Part shown: one piece after another, positions 1 to 5,820 of the stretch | Layout of the letters: the number at the start of each line of letters is the position of its first letter | Position numbering within the stretch: position 1 is the stretch's first letter | NCBI GenBank assembly: GCA_021797025.1 | Contig: JAKAAK010000204.1 | Coordinates: 1-5,853, forward strand | From: Thermoplasmata archaeon | Lineage (GTDB): Archaea; Thermoplasmatota; Thermoplasmata; Thermoplasmatales; Thermoplasmataceae | Reading direction: 5' to 3' | Length of the DNA: 5,853 nt | The notes under the pieces: generated by a model | Told to the model about the DNA's origin: nothing | The model's input: only the letters and a program-made list of their open reading frames with translations | Databases searched by the model: none | Made by a program: the position numbers and the translations under genes

Positions 1-361
1 ATTTAGAATATTTATTTCCTAAAATATCTTCAAGTATACCTGCTATTCTCCTTGTAGATATGCCATTGGAATACATTGATACTATAAGATCCTCCATTCC
101 TATTGATCTGTTATATGGTTCTATTACCTGTGTATGGAAATTGCTATCCCTGTCTCTTGGTATGTTTAACTGTTTTATTTCACCATACTTTGTCTTTAAA
201 TCCCTTTTATATTTTCCATTCTTTATTCCTGGATTCTCCTCTAAATATGCATTTAACTCTATTTCCATTAATTTCTCTATTTTCTCTTTTATTGTTTGCT
301 TTAATATTCCATCTATATCTACATTCTCAAGAGCCGATATGTTTATATCTGTATTTTCCAT
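1..361 (-). CDS. IS256-family (mutator-type) transposase, N-terminal 120 residues, partial at window edge
   Basis: This is a DDE transposase that would move its own insertion sequence by cut/copy-and-paste. The frame opens with ATG at 361 and stays open to the window edge, giving 120 residues of a protein usually about 400 long. The visible part carries the family's N-terminal pattern: an acidic helical start, then NPGIKNGKYKRDLKTKYGEI (about residues 43-62), IPRDRDSNF (67-75; the family's VPRDR motif) and the helix-turn-helix-like YSNGISTRRIAGILEDILG (97-115; family MYA-G-STRxI). The catalytic DDE residues lie in the part that is cut off. A strong Shine-Dalgarno sequence 8 nt upstream supports the start. 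Assignment rests on motif recognition; whether the copy is intact cannot be judged. Confidence 0.85.
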   Translation of the reverse strand, partial: MENTDINISALENVDIDGILKQTIKEKIEKLMEIELNAYLEENPGIKNGKYKRDLKTKYGEIKQLNIPRDRDSNFHTQVIEPYNRSIGMEDLIVSMYSNGISTRRIAGILEDILGNKYSK

Positions 362-369
362 ATTTTATT

Positions 370-377
370 ACCTCCCT
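370..377 (-). promoter_or_regulatory. Strong Shine-Dalgarno site of the IS256 transposase
   Basis: The minus strand reads AGGGAGGT, 8 nt before the ATG at 361. This is a near-perfect anti-16S match. It contrasts with the host genes in this window, which appear leaderless, and fits a mobile gene with its own leadered transcript. Confidence 0.7.
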
Positions 378-398
378 GATCAAAAGAGGTATACTTCC

Positions 399-431
399 CT
401 GTTATTTAATGATTAAATTCATTGATAACAG
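399..431 (-). repeat. Two-tier hairpin in the IS256 transposase leader
   Basis: CTGTTAT (399-405) pairs with ATAACAG (425-431), and inside it AATGA (408-412) pairs with TCATT (419-423) around a 6-nt AT loop. That gives 12 base pairs broken only by a small asymmetric bulge. It lies between the element's outer end and the Shine-Dalgarno site. Leader stem-loops in insertion sequences commonly block expression from outside transcripts; that role is inferred here. Confidence 0.55.
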
Positions 432-467
432 AGGGGTTTATATTTACACATAATTACATACACAACC

Positions 468-965
468 AATGATGCAGTAAAATACGATATAGATATAAAC
501 ATTGAAACACTGGAATTACTGAATAAACAATTAAAGGAAACTAAAAAGATAATAGAAGAGGAATACAATAAAATAGATTCCAAAATAAAGACAATTCCAG
601 GAATAGGAACTATAACAGGCTCTATAATATTATTATCTATAGGAGACATAAATAAATTTGATTCTGTTCTAAAGCTAAGGGCATATTCAGGAATGGATCC
701 GGTAGTTAAACAATCTGGAGATTACAATATTACATCAAAAATATCTAAAAGAGGCAATCCATTAATAAGATATGCACTGTATCTATCAACTGTATCTGCA
801 ATTAAGTTTAATCCGGTAATCAAAAGATATTACACAAGGAAGAAGAATGATGGAATGAAAGGAAATAAGCTATTAATTGCATGTTCCAACAAATTATTGA
901 ATATCATATACTCCGTATTGAAGAATAATATGGATTTTGAAGATCCTCTGGATAATATAAATTAA
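468..965 (+). pseudogene. IS110-family transposase, 5'-truncated remnant (C-terminal Tnp domain only)
   Basis: The frame is open from 429 to the TAA at 963-965, and recognisable IS110 sequence begins at about 468. It shows a helical linker (NIETLELLNKQLKETKKIIE, about 498-557) and then the transposase_20 helix-hairpin-helix block: IPGIGTITG (594-620), GDINKF, LRAYSGMDP, VKQSG (708-719), ISKRGNPLIRYAL and the C-terminal NKLLNIIYSVLKN. Serine in the QSG context is the residue type proposed as the nucleophile in IS110 enzymes. The N-terminal DEDD/RuvC-like domain is absent, and no start codon precedes 693 in this frame. The copy is therefore dead, apparently interrupted by the IS256 element ending at about 467. 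A 90-residue reading from the ATG at 693 is possible, but that ATG is an internal methionine (GMDP motif), not a real start. Confidence 0.85.
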
Positions 966-1083
966 AAAATAATAAAAGAAAATACGTATTTTTGAATATT
1001 AATAGCGTAAGCTATGGAAATTATGATATTTATGTGTAAAAAGGTAAATTAATATAGTATACTGTCTATAGTAAATGATTATT
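966..1083. other. Non-coding strip between IS110 remnant and kinase gene, with two palindromes
   Basis: This AT-rich 118-bp gap separates two convergent genes. It contains the perfect palindrome AAAATACGTATTTT (979-992) and a perfect small hairpin, ATAGC-GTAA-GCTAT (1002-1015), whose loop fits the GNRA tetraloop pattern. On the minus strand, downstream of the kinase stop, there is a five-T run at 1042-1038 that could act as a weak archaeal terminator. The right end of the IS110 element should fall in here, but IS110 elements lack inverted repeats and I cannot place it. Confidence 0.5.
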
Positions 1084-2067
1084 CTATATAATTCCCAAAT
1101 ATTTGTTTAATTCTTCATAATCCAGTTTCTGTATTAAATCATCTATATTTGAAACAAGTTTGTCCCTCAAGCTTTTATCTATGGTTATATTATTTTTATT
1201 TGCAGCAATAATTATGCCACCTACACATACATCATAGCCATGGTAAAATTTTAATTCGCTGTTTTCAGGTTTTTTTATATTTTTTATCAATATATCTGAT
1301 CCTATTGTTCCTCCTACAACTGCGAGTGAATGGTTGTTTACCTTATTATTCAGAACGTCCAGAATTTTTGAATCATATTCCGCAGCTTCCTTAATTATTG
1401 AAATTGCAGTTTTATCACCTTCGAGTGCTAGTTTTGATATATATGGTGCAATCATTGCTATATATCTTTTAGGATGGTTTGTTTCCAATGAACTTATAAG
1501 CTCAGTGAAACTGTTGTTGAAATATGATTCTAAAAGTTTTACCAGCGAATTTCCCTCTATGATGCCATCATACTGCTCCTCAGCCAACGTTATTGCTTTT
1601 TTCCCAATCCATGATGCCGACCCCTCATCGTCTGCGAACCACCCCCAACCACCAATCCTATTAATCTTTCCATCTACCTGATACGTTCCTATGCTTCCAG
1701 TTCCCGGTGCAAATATAGCTCCATCATCAAAAATATGTGCCATCCTATATGCACATATACCATCATTTTCTGCAATGTAATTTTTATTATGAAATATATT
1801 ATCCATTATTGATTTTCCTATTTCAATGGATTTTTTTGAATCGCCGAAGCTTGCTATACCCGCCATAATTTTTAAATCATTATCGTTTTTCCATTCTGGA
1901 TAGGCTTTATTTATTGCAGAAGTAATATTTTTCTGTGATTCTTTATGTGTAACGGAAAAATAATTTGATGATCCGGAAATTCCGATTCTAGTAATTTCAT
2001 TACTACTGGAATCATATAGGCATGCTATTGTTTTCGTTGCCCCACCATCTACCGACAAAATTCTCAT
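1084..2067 (-). CDS. BadF/BadG/NAGK-type sugar kinase (N-acetylglucosamine- or KDG-kinase-like)
   Basis: This is a predicted cytoplasmic ATP-dependent sugar kinase of the ASKHA fold, complete at 327 residues, a normal length for the family. Motifs in order: phosphate-1 DGGATKT (residues 7-13); AENDG (99-103), whose Asp102 sits where the NAGK catalytic base lies; phosphate-2 APGTGSIG (120-127); the family signature GGWGWFADDEGSASWIGKKA (139-158); and an adenosine-loop VGGTIG (251-256). The ATG at 2067 overlaps the TGA of the SIS gene in an ATGA, so the two genes are probably co-transcribed and translationally coupled. The substrate is not readable from sequence. NAGK relatives phosphorylate N-acetylglucosamine or glucosamine, but a Thermoplasma 2-keto-3-deoxygluconate kinase has also been assigned to this superfamily. 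The SIS neighbour favours an amino sugar. Confidence 0.85.
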   Translation of the reverse strand: MRILSVDGGATKTIACLYDSSSNEITRIGISGSSNYFSVTHKESQKNITSAINKAYPEWKNDNDLKIMAGIASFGDSKKSIEIGKSIMDNIFHNKNYIAENDGICAYRMAHIFDDGAIFAPGTGSIGTYQVDGKINRIGGWGWFADDEGSASWIGKKAITLAEEQYDGIIEGNSLVKLLESYFNNSFTELISSLETNHPKRYIAMIAPYISKLALEGDKTAISIIKEAAEYDSKILDVLNNKVNNHSLAVVGGTIGSDILIKNIKKPENSELKFYHGYDVCVGGIIIAANKNNITIDKSLRDKLVSNIDDLIQKLDYEELNKYLGII

Positions 2068-3005
2068 TTAACCACCTTGTGTAATTTTTCAGGCTTATCA
2101 GGTTCCACTTTTCTATTCAATGCACTATACAAAGCTAATAACTGTAGTATAATTGTATACAATACAGGAGAAAGTTCAGTGGCTATATTCGATGACATAT
2201 AATTGTCAAGCAATATTATATTTTTAGTATATTCCATAATTTCATTATCCGGCTCTTCGCCAATGCATACAACAGTTATACCTTCATTCAATGTTTCCGT
2301 ATATCCATATAAGTATTCCCCGGGTGGAAATCCTTCACCATTAATATTTGCAGTTTCCCTTAATTTTAATGCACGTTCCAGTGCTATTACATAATTATTA
2401 TTATCGCCTAAAACTATTGTATTGTTTGAGATGTTTTTTGAAATATCTTCTATTTTAGGATTATTTAAAATGCCATTTATACTATTTTCAATACCATCAA
2501 TATTTGTTTCTGTATTTTTTATAGTATCTCTAATAGCCATTGATGCAACAAGTGACGCAGTAAATGATTTTGTTGCTGTAACTGCTCTTTCCTCTCCAGT
2601 ATTTAAAAATAATGAAACCCCTGTTAGTTCAGTTAATTTTGATTTTTCTGAATTGGTTATACCTATAACAGAAAAATTTCTTCCATTTAATGACTCTATT
2701 GCATCTATTAAATCAACGCTTTCTCCTGACTGGCTGAATGCTATAACCACGCCACAATTATAAGTTGAATTGTTTATAATATATTTTAGTTGTGAGGATT
2801 GAACAGGTCTAGAATCTATTGACAATGTGTCAAGCATTGCTGTTAGGAACAGTGCAGAATGATAGCTTATACCATTACCTATTATAAATATGGGATTTTT
2901 ACTTGAGATAAGCTCACATGCCTGATTAATGTTATTTTTAATGCTTTTTATTGTATTGAAAAGTGTATATTTCTGTTCATTAATTTCATTTTCAAGTAAG
3001 AACAT
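2064..3005 (-). CDS. Double-SIS sugar-phosphate isomerase/deaminase, GlmS-isomerase-like without glutaminase domain
   Basis: This 313-residue cytoplasmic protein corresponds to the isomerase half of glucosamine-6-phosphate synthase (GlmS). First SIS domain: IGNGISYHSA (42-51), AFSQSGESVDL (89-99, phosphate loop) and EERAVTATKSF (138-148). Second SIS domain: LGDNNNYVIALERALKLRE (199-217) and GEGFPPGEYLYG (223-234). The tail DKPEKLHKVVK keeps the family's terminal lysine (Lys310). Lys214 and Glu217 match the E. coli GlmS Lys485 and Glu488 positions, but the ring-opening His504 position is Tyr233. No glutaminase domain is present, so it cannot use glutamine; a GlmD-like glucosamine-6-phosphate deaminase or an aldose-ketose isomerase is more likely. 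I chose ATG 3005 over an upstream TTG at 3020 because a TATA-like box lies about 28 nt before it (leaderless start). It is the first gene of the operon with the kinase. Confidence 0.82.
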   Translation of the reverse strand: MFLLENEINEQKYTLFNTIKSIKNNINQACELISSKNPIFIIGNGISYHSALFLTAMLDTLSIDSRPVQSSQLKYIINNSTYNCGVVIAFSQSGESVDLIDAIESLNGRNFSVIGITNSEKSKLTELTGVSLFLNTGEERAVTATKSFTASLVASMAIRDTIKNTETNIDGIENSINGILNNPKIEDISKNISNNTIVLGDNNNYVIALERALKLRETANINGEGFPPGEYLYGYTETLNEGITVVCIGEEPDNEIMEYTKNIILLDNYMSSNIATELSPVLYTIILQLLALYSALNRKVEPDKPEKLHKVVK

Positions 3006-3025
3006 AGTATTATATCTCAAAATTA

Positions 3026-3038
3026 TTATTAAATATTT
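3026..3038 (-). promoter_or_regulatory. TATA-like box of the SIS-kinase operon
   Basis: The minus strand reads AAATATTTAATAA, centred about 28 nt before the ATG at 3005. That is the spacing expected for a leaderless archaeal transcript starting at the initiator codon. The AT-rich background lowers certainty. Confidence 0.5.
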
Positions 3039-3091
3039 GTATGTGGAAGATATAATTTATCAAATAATAATATATATAAATAGAATTAGAC

Positions 3092-3109
3092 GGTTGTGTA
3101 GGTTGTGTA
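3092..3109 (+). repeat. Tandem direct repeat GGTTGTGTA x2 at presumed IS left end
   Basis: GGTTGTGTA occurs twice without a gap (3092-3100 and 3101-3109). The second copy opens a stretch, GGTTGTGTATATAATTA, that matches the outer end of the IS256 element (minus from 467) at 16 of 17 positions. ATTAGAC also appears on both sides of this segment (3085-3091 and 3136-3142). Confidence 0.7.
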
Positions 3110-3145
3110 TATAATTACCTAATATTTACCCCTATATTAGACATC

Positions 3146-3826
3146 ATGGTATTTGTAAGGAAGATTAAAAAGAAATCAGGTACATATTTAGCAGAGGTTG
3201 AATCTGTATGGGAGAATGGGAAAACAAAGCAGAAGGTGATAAGATACTTAGGAAAAGAGGTGGATGGAAAGCCTGTAAAAAGGGTAAAAACATCATCAAT
3301 TAAAATTATTGCAGCAAAGAAGCATTTAGACATAGAGATAATAAATCATATTGCATCTGAACTGGGCATAACGGAATTAAGAAAGGAAATACTTGTAATG
3401 GTTTATTCACAGTTAATAGAAAGGCCTTCAATAAATAAAATGGAGGAATGGCTAAGCTATACAGACATGCTTGATATATTGAAGATTAATAATATATCAA
3501 CATCAAAGCTATACGATGCACCGGATGAATTGAATAATATGGATTTTTCTAAAATAGAGAATAAACTATCAAATATATTCTCAGATATAGATGGAAACAA
3601 CGCAGTTATAATAGATATAACGGACACATACTTTGATGGAAATAGCATTGATGGATTGCCGGGAAGGGGAAAGGAGGAAAAGGTAAAGAAATTAATGCAG
3701 ATAGCACTTGCTGTAACATCGGTAAATGGTTTTCCATTGTTCCATAAAATATACAACGGGAATATATCAGGGAAAAGGATATTTTTACATCATTGTTATT
3801 GCGAACTTCACAGTTATAGTAATTAA
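3146..3826 (+). pseudogene. IS1634-like (COG5421-type DDE) transposase, 3'-truncated
   Basis: The N-terminus (MVFVRKIKKKSGTYLAEVES, then KTKQKVIRYLGK at about 26-37) is the typical opening of IS1634/COG5421 transposases. The catalytic core begins with IIDITDTYFDG (155-165), where Asp157 is the likely first DDE aspartate. It continues through KLMQIALAVTSVNGFPLFHKIYNGNISGKR (182-211), the familiar G-P-L---GN segment. Family members are about 450-600 residues, but this frame stops at 226, and the last 15 or so residues (from about position 3784) are read-through into the antisense of a dehydrogenase remnant. The second Asp and the Glu of the triad are missing, so the protein cannot transpose. 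ATG 3146 is chosen because the conserved N-terminus begins right there. The exact ISfinder family name is less certain than the type. Confidence 0.8.
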
Positions 3827-3970
3827 TTTCATCATCTATCTTTTCAGGCATATTTCTTGATACAGACATGCATTTGCCCCTTCATACATAAACCTGAGGA
3901 CATTTGCTCTGCTGATGCCCTTTGAGCCGACGGTAATTAGAACATTTTTACCTTTTAAATCATTGTACAT
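3784..3970 (-). pseudogene. Short-chain dehydrogenase (SDR, aldohexose-dehydrogenase-like) N-terminal remnant, frameshifted
   Basis: From ATG 3970 the minus strand reads DLKGKNVLITVGSKGISRAN and then VLRFMYEGANA, clearly the first Rossmann unit of an SDR. The frame then shifts near 3870: the original frame ends at the TAG at 3836-3838, while the continuation (SRNMPEKIDDEINYYNCEVR then NNNDVK) lies in the -1 frame. The NCEVRNNNDVK stretch fits the C-DVTNPDQVK region of the Thermoplasma aldohexose dehydrogenase as I remember it. The NAD(P) motif TGxxxGIG is itself decayed to TVGSKGIS. Only about 62 of about 255 residues remain before the sequence runs into the truncated transposase. An intact version would oxidise a sugar or similar alcohol using NAD(P). 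It is non-functional here. Confidence 0.8.
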
Positions 3971-3990
3971 AGATAATAAATCTGATAAAA

Positions 3991-4003
3991 ATATTTAAAC
4001 ATA
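3991..4003 (-). promoter_or_regulatory. Surviving TATA box of the SDR pseudogene
   Basis: TTTAAATAT (3999 to 3991 on the minus strand) is centred 25 nt before the ATG at 3970, a canonical leaderless spacing. The same nonamer serves acs at 4204-4212. It may still drive a short transcript reading toward the transposase remnant. Confidence 0.6.
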
Positions 4004-4054
4004 TGTTAAACCACTCATAGTTCAGGTTTTACATATCTGGACAAAAATATGTAA
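3998..4054. repeat. Palindromes with ACATAT half-sites upstream of the SDR promoter
   Basis: AACATATGTT (3998-4007) is a perfect 10-bp palindrome touching the upstream edge of the SDR TATA box. TTACATAT (4029-4036) and ATATGTAA (4047-4054) are perfect 8-bp inverted arms separated by 10 bp. Both share the ACATAT/ATATGT half-site. They may be operator sites for a dimeric regulator; no regulator is identified. Confidence 0.5.
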
Positions 4055-4164
4055 CTCCGATGACCCATGTTAATGTTTGTAGAAATTAAAGTACGTGCTA
4101 CCAAATATTGAATAAATTTCCGGGTTTTCTAGCAATTATCAACGTAAAAAATTACAAAATAATC

Positions 4165-4176
4165 CGTCAATTGACG
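4165..4176. promoter_or_regulatory. Perfect 12-bp palindrome CGTCAATTGACG upstream of acs (possible operator)
   Basis: CGTCAATTGACG is perfectly self-complementary and relatively GC-rich for this DNA. Its centre lies about 64 bp before the acs ATG and about 37 bp before the TATA centre, a position suited to an activator or upstream repressor. Function is inferred from position and symmetry only. Confidence 0.4.
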
Positions 4177-4197
4177 TGGCATCGACATTTCTCATTT

Positions 4198-4212
4198 GAA
4201 AAATTTAAATAT
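4198..4212 (+). promoter_or_regulatory. BRE/TATA promoter of acs, leaderless spacing
   Basis: GAAAAA (4198-4203, BRE-like purine tract) is followed by TTTAAATAT (4204-4212), centred 26 nt before ATG 4234. Transcription is expected to begin at or next to that ATG. This fixes the start codon and excludes the longer frame from 4108, whose first 42 codons would lie upstream of the promoter. Confidence 0.7.
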
Positions 4213-4233
4213 ATGTCAATCCTATATTTATCT

Positions 4234-5820
4234 ATGAAAGATACTTTGCCAATGGATGAGAAATACAAAGTGCACATGAGCAAATACTTTGAAGAATACG
4301 AAAGGTCTTTAAAAGATGTAGACGGATTCTGGAATGAAAATGGAAAGATAATAGACTGGTTTAAGCCATTCGATAAAGTCCTTGACGACTCTAAAAAACC
4401 ATTTTACCGCTGGTTTATCAATGGAAAAACTAATCTGTCATATAATTGCCTTGACAGGCACATACAGAACGAAAAGCGGAACAAAGTAGCTTTTATCTGG
4501 GTTCCAGAAAAGGGCGAGGAAAAAGTAGTAACATATTTCGGTTTATACAGGAGGGTCAATGCATTTGCAAGAGGATTGCTAAATCTTGGAGTAAAAAAGG
4601 GAGATAAGATTACAATATACATGCCTATGATACTTGAAGCGCCAATAGCGATGCTGGCATGTGCCAGAATAGGTGCAGTATTCAATGTTGTATTCTCAGG
4701 TTTCGGTGAACAGGCTCTGGCTCAGAGAATCAATGATTCTAATTCTAAAACGGTAATAACTGCTGATGGAGGATATAGAAAGGGTAATATTATTGAGCTT
4801 AAAAATATCGTTGATAAGGCTATAGACCTTAGCAATGGCGTGGATAATGTCATTGTGGTAAAGAATACACATACAGAAATAAACATGGAGCCGGACCGCG
4901 ACTATTACTATGAGGATATTATAGAAGATGGATATGTAGAGCCCGAGCAAATGGATTCAAACGACCCATTATTTATTCTTTATACTTCAGGAACTACTGG
5001 AAAGCCGAAAGGTATTTTGCATGGCAATGGAGGGTATCCAGTCTGGGTTGCCAATACGTTAAAATGGGCATTTAATCCTAAAGATGAGGATAGATGGTGG
5101 TGTGCTGCAGATATTGGGTGGATCACAGGGCATAGCTATATAGTATTTGCACCTTTACTGCTAGGTTTAACATCTGTAATGTATGAAGGGGCTATAGATT
5201 ATCCAAAACCAGATAGGATGTGGGAGATTATTGAAAGATATGGTGTAAACCTTTTATATACGTCACCAACAGCAATAAGGCTGTTAATGAAGTACGGAGA
5301 AAAATACCCGTTATCACATGATTTATCTTCTTTAAAAACCCTGGGTACAGTTGGTGAACCCATAAATCCCGCTGCATGGCACTGGTATTATGAGGTAATT
5401 GGAAAAAGCAGATGCCCTATAATTGATACTTACTGGCAAACAGAAACAGGCGGTTTTACAGTATCACCTTCAGCCAGGCTGGGATTGGCCGATCTAAAGC
5501 CGGGTTCAGCCACGTTCCCGATGCCGGGCATAGACGCAGAAATCCTTGATGAAAATGGGAAAAATGTAAAGCCGGGGGAAAAGGGATATATAGTAATTAA
5601 AAAACCATGGCCAGGATTGATGCTCACGGTAAATAATGACGATAAAAGGTACATTGACACCTATTTCTCGAAATTCAAGGGCAAATATTTTATGGGAGAC
5701 TATGCCATCCAGGATGACGATGGATATTTCTGGCTACTGGGCAGATCCGATGAAGTTTTGAAGGTGTCCGGGCACAGGATAGGTACCATTGAAGTTGAAG
5801 ACGGTTTAGTATCCATGTGA
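4234..5820 (+). CDS. acs: Acetyl-CoA synthetase (AMP-forming), C-terminus lost at an inverted-repeat junction
   Basis: This enzyme activates acetate with ATP and CoA to acetyl-CoA, AMP and PPi in the cytoplasm. Visible motifs, numbered from ATG 4234: an N-terminal ACS domain with FWNENGKIIDWFKPFDKVL (32-50) and WFINGKTNLSYNCLDRHI (60-77); the P-loop LYTSGTTGKPKG (249-260); WWCAADIGWITGHSYI (288-303); DTYWQTETGG (398-407), whose Trp401 fits a small acetate-type acyl pocket; GDYAIQDDDGYFWLLGRSDE (488-507); and KVSGHRIGTIEVED (510-523). The family runs to about 630-660 residues, but this frame stops at 528 just after the A8 hinge. It therefore lacks the C-terminal lid with the catalytic PKTRSGK lysine. 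Bases 5814-5853 are an inverted copy of 5281-5320, so the final Met codon and TGA come from the inverted copy, not from the native gene. Up to the junction the gene looks intact. Propionyl-CoA synthetase is an alternative. Confidence 0.9.
   Translation: MKDTLPMDEKYKVHMSKYFEEYERSLKDVDGFWNENGKIIDWFKPFDKVLDDSKKPFYRWFINGKTNLSYNCLDRHIQNEKRNKVAFIWVPEKGEEKVVTYFGLYRRVNAFARGLLNLGVKKGDKITIYMPMILEAPIAMLACARIGAVFNVVFSGFGEQALAQRINDSNSKTVITADGGYRKGNIIELKNIVDKAIDLSNGVDNVIVVKNTHTEINMEPDRDYYYEDIIEDGYVEPEQMDSNDPLFILYTSGTTGKPKGILHGNGGYPVWVANTLKWAFNPKDEDRWWCAADIGWITGHSYIVFAPLLLGLTSVMYEGAIDYPKPDRMWEIIERYGVNLLYTSPTAIRLLMKYGEKYPLSHDLSSLKTLGTVGEPINPAAWHWYYEVIGKSRCPIIDTYWQTETGGFTVSPSARLGLADLKPGSATFPMPGIDAEILDENGKNVKPGEKGYIVIKKPWPGLMLTVNNDDKRYIDTYFSKFKGKYFMGDYAIQDDDGYFWLLGRSDEVLKVSGHRIGTIEVEDGLVSM
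5281..5320 (+). repeat. Inverted repeat, inner copy (inside acs)
   Basis: These 40 bases, encoding acs residues around LLMKYGEKYPLSH, are matched exactly by the reverse complement of 5853-5814. The match ends at base 5320/5814, next to a self-complementary CATG. The two copies are 493 bp apart. This copy is the native one, because the surrounding ACS motifs run continuously through it. Confidence 0.95.

Larger units (their letters stand above)
1..467 (-). mobile_element. IS256-family insertion sequence, 5' part, running off the window start
   Basis: The element comprises the transposase N-terminus (361 to 1), its leader, and a presumed outer end at about 467. The end is placed there because IS110 coding sequence resumes immediately beyond it and because GGTTGTGTATGTAATTA (reading minus from 467) recurs almost unchanged at 3101. 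The far end lies outside the window, so neither the inverted-repeat partner nor a target-site duplication can be checked here. Confidence 0.75.

Noticed and set aside
60..453. Two overlapping plus-strand hydrophobic frames that look like small membrane proteins
   Set aside because: They are the antisense of the IS256 transposase; lysine/glutamate-rich coding read backwards gives Phe/Leu/Ser-rich frames.
693..965. A stand-alone 90-residue gene starting at ATG 693
   Set aside because: The IS110 similarity continues upstream in the same frame to about 468, so the ATG is an internal methionine of a truncated transposase.
1334..2763. Plus-strand frames opposite the kinase and SIS genes (1334-1681, 2203-2394, 2422-2763)
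   Set aside because: They are shadows of well-supported minus-strand genes, with no motifs or ribosome-binding context of their own.
3006..3020. Upstream TTG start for the SIS gene at 3020
   Set aside because: It adds only five residues with a rare start codon, and the TATA-like box would then be only about 13 nt away. ATG 3005 fits better.
3606..3869. Minus-strand frame of 87 residues from ATG 3869
   Set aside because: Its first 28 or so residues are the frameshifted continuation of the SDR pseudogene, and the rest is antisense of the transposase. It is not a gene.
4108..4233. A 42-codon N-terminal extension of acetyl-CoA synthetase starting at ATG 4108
   Set aside because: The extension has no ACS similarity, and the promoter box at 4198-4212 lies inside it. 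ATG 4234 has leaderless spacing, and the recognisable ACS sequence begins soon after it.
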